A DNA stretch of 64,000 nucleotides, taken from Lewinella sp041392765. Lineage in GTDB: Bacteria > Bacteroidota > Bacteroidia > Chitinophagales > Saprospiraceae. The notes beneath the pieces are model-generated. The model was not told the DNA's origin and searched no databases. It saw nothing but the letters and a program-made list of their open reading frames with translations. The DNA lies in contig JAWKLL010000027.1 in NCBI GenBank assembly GCA_041392765.1, positions 7,785 through 71,784 of the forward strand, read 5' to 3'. Below are positions 62,401 through 64,000 of this stretch, in pieces (the first letter of the stretch is position 1; each line of letters begins with the position of its first letter). The position numbers were made by a program, and so were the translations under genes.

Positions 62401-64000
62401 TACTCCGATGTCGCCCCAGTTGAAGATGTATGGCAATACGCCGCCGCTTACCGTCACCGTGATGCTGCCGCTGTTCGTGCCATTGCACGCATCATCAACA
62501 TCCGTACCGCTTGGGTTGAGCGTGATCGCGCCTTCTTCTCCTACCGTATAGCTCGTGATCTTCGCAGCCGTTCGCATCTGTTACCGTTATTGGGTACACA
62601 CCGGGGGCTAAGTTCGTCCGCCGTAGATGACCCTACTCCGATGTCGCCCCAGTTGTAGATGTATGGCAATACGCCACCGCCGCTTACCGTCACCGTGATG
62701 CTGCCGCTGTTCGTGCCATTGCACGCACGTCGTCAACATCCGTACCGCTTGGGTTGAGCGTAATCGCGCCTTCTTCTCCTACCGTGTAGCTCGTGCTCGC
62801 TTCGCAGCCGTTCGCATCTATTACCGTTATTGGGTACACACCGGGGGCTAAGTTCGTCCGTGTCGAGGCACCTACTCCGATGTCGCCCCAGTTGAAGATG
62901 TATGGCAATACGCCGCCGCTTACCGTCACCGTGATGCTGCCGCTGTTCGTGCCATTGCGCGCGTCGTCAACATCCGTACCGCTTGGAGTTGAGCGTGATC
63001 GCGCCTTCTTCTCCTACCGTATAGCTCGTGATCGCTTCGCAGCCGTTCGCATCTGTTACCGTTATTGGGTACACACCGGGGGCTAAGTTCGTCCGCGTAG
63101 ATGACCCTACTCCGATGTCGCCCCAGTTGTAGATGTATGGCAATACGCCGCCGCTTACCGTCACCGTGATGCTGCCGCTGTTCGTGCCATTGCACGCATC
63201 ATCAACATCTGTGCCGCTTGGGTTGAGCGTAGGTACATTAACTCCATTGATATTAAATGTCTGTGATGTAGCGCAACCACCATCATCTGAAACAGTGACT
63301 GAATAAGTACCGGGTAACAAACCCGTTCTGTTTGATGGATCGGAAGTGCCTGTAAGATCAGCCCAATCGTAAGTATAATTCCCTGTTCCTCCTGTAACAT
63401 TAAGTGTTATTGATCCTGCCATGCCCCCCATACAAGAAGGCTCTACGACTGAAGTTCCAGAAAGATCAATATCGTCTGCAATGGTAATATTTACAAAAGC
63501 GGTATCCGCGCAACCAGAATCCGAAAAAACAAAAACTTGATACGCTGCATTTTGGGTAGGTGTAACTGTTAGTGGCACATCTACATTCAGTACATTAAAG
63601 TCGTCGCCTACTGGTGTCCAGTAATAACCAATAATAACATCTCCCGGATTGGACGGAGGAGTGGAAGCCGTGGGACTGCCTTGTAATGTAACCGTGGTGC
63701 CACTACAAACCAACCAATTTGGCCCTGCATCAGCAACAGGATTATAAGTAGGATCAACGGTTACCACCATAGTATCTCTACGGACACAGCTATTGAGGGA
63801 AACCGTCATAACATAAGTGGTGGTTACTAGTGGACTTGCCAATGGCTGGCTATTATTATCTGGGACAAGACCGATCGCTGGAGTCCAAACATAAGTAGCC
63901 CCTAATGGTGCAGAAACACCCTGTGGCAAACCAATTAGCGTATTGCCACCCTCACAAATGGTCAAATCGGGGCCTGCATTAGCAAATACTGCTGGTGAAA
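47425..64000 (-). CDS. Giant T9SS surface protein 3 with ~30 identical SprB repeats (start beyond the window; frameshifted)
   Basis: At least 16.5 kb (over 5,500 residues); the N-terminus is off the right edge. Order from the N-side: PKD/SprB-like modules (63.97-63.2 kb); about 30 tandem 78-residue SprB repeats (63.2-56.3 kb); two or three diverged SprB units; DUF11-like modules (56-54.6 kb); Cys/Asp-rich repeats as in giant 2 (54.6-51 kb) with one SdrD_B-like domain (about 52.7-52.4 kb). HYR-like strands follow, then dockerin-like repeats (NGITTIDMIRIQNHLL, DVNNSGSVTTLDMIQLRRLI near 48.4 kb), a cohesin-like domain (48.1-47.7 kb) and a sorting domain (YQNVPNPVTNHTVIPFELP to QLSRKMIVTN). The last frame change is near 47455. 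Frame breaks are densest inside the identical repeats, where consensus building is hardest. Confidence 0.85.
56280..63240 (-). repeat. Tandem array of about 30 SprB repeats, 234-bp unit
   Basis: Counting the VYPITVTD-coding segment gives 30 copies between about 56332 and 63052, with mean spacing near 232 and a design length of 234 (78 codons). One unit reads GTDVDDACNGTNSGSITVTV, SGGVLPYIFNWDDIGVGAST, RTNLAPGVYPITVTDANGCE, ASTSYTVGEEGAITLNPS. Units are near identical at the DNA level. The longest undamaged run is 60311-61330 (339 codons, over four units). Confidence 0.95.

Noticed and set aside
56280..63240. Regular repeats as a CRISPR array.
   Set aside because: The period is 234 bp with no short repeat/variable spacer pattern, and it encodes SprB-type protein repeats.

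Overview
The window looks like a chromosomal segment of a Bacteroidota bacterium, most likely of the Saprospiria/Lewinella type. The evidence is three giant SprB-repeat/type IX secretion (T9SS) surface proteins with C-terminal sorting domains, promoters carrying the Bacteroidota-type -7 motif TAnnTTTG, an OMP_b-brl_3 outer-membrane barrel, and lipoproteins typical of the phylum. Many genes that align end to end with known families are broken by single-base indels, often in homopolymers (rarA, mazE, aceK, the OMP, MauG, MbnP, all three giants). This looks like an unpolished long-read consensus, so I annotate these as whole genes with frameshifts and do not call them pseudogenes.

Layout. 0-9.6 kb is housekeeping: the N-terminal part of dnaE (minus); a TPR membrane protein, ribH and rarA (plus); two phasin/histone-like paralogs (plus); a mazEF pair and a META-domain lipoprotein (minus); aceK (plus). 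10.0-14.4 kb is an AT-rich four-gene minus-strand operon: a DarT-like ADP-ribosyltransferase with a long coiled-coil N-terminus, a DarG-like macrodomain protein, a ZorA/MotA-like channel with a long coiled-coil tail, and a ZorB/MotB-like OmpA protein. This fusion of a DarTG-type module with a Zorya-type motor is the best candidate in the window for an undescribed anti-phage system. 14.5-23 kb holds galK and yebC (minus), an outer-membrane barrel and aconitase (plus), and a ferredoxin/flavodoxin-NADP reductase (minus).

23.4-31.1 kb is giant surface protein 1 (about 19 SprB repeats, SdrD_B-like domains, T9SS sorting domain). 32.0-36.1 kb is a minus-strand cluster of two MbnP-like lipoproteins and two MauG/MbnH-like di-haem enzymes, a probable doubled peroxidase/partner system of the copper-binding MbnP/MbnH kind, headed by a DEDDh exonuclease. 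37.2 kb has a DUF3298/RsiV-like lipoprotein behind a 9-bp minisatellite. 38.1-47.2 kb and 47.4->64 kb are giant proteins 2 and 3. They are paralogous at their C-terminal halves (a ~95-residue Cys/Asp-rich repeat, dockerin-like and cohesin-like domains, sorting domain). Giant 3 also carries about 30 nearly identical 234-bp SprB repeats, and its start lies beyond the right edge.

Intergenic regions hold several 90-180 bp inverted-repeat elements that look like non-autonomous mobile or structured elements, strong intrinsic terminators, and short palindromes. No tRNA, rRNA, CRISPR array, transposase gene or integrase was recognised.
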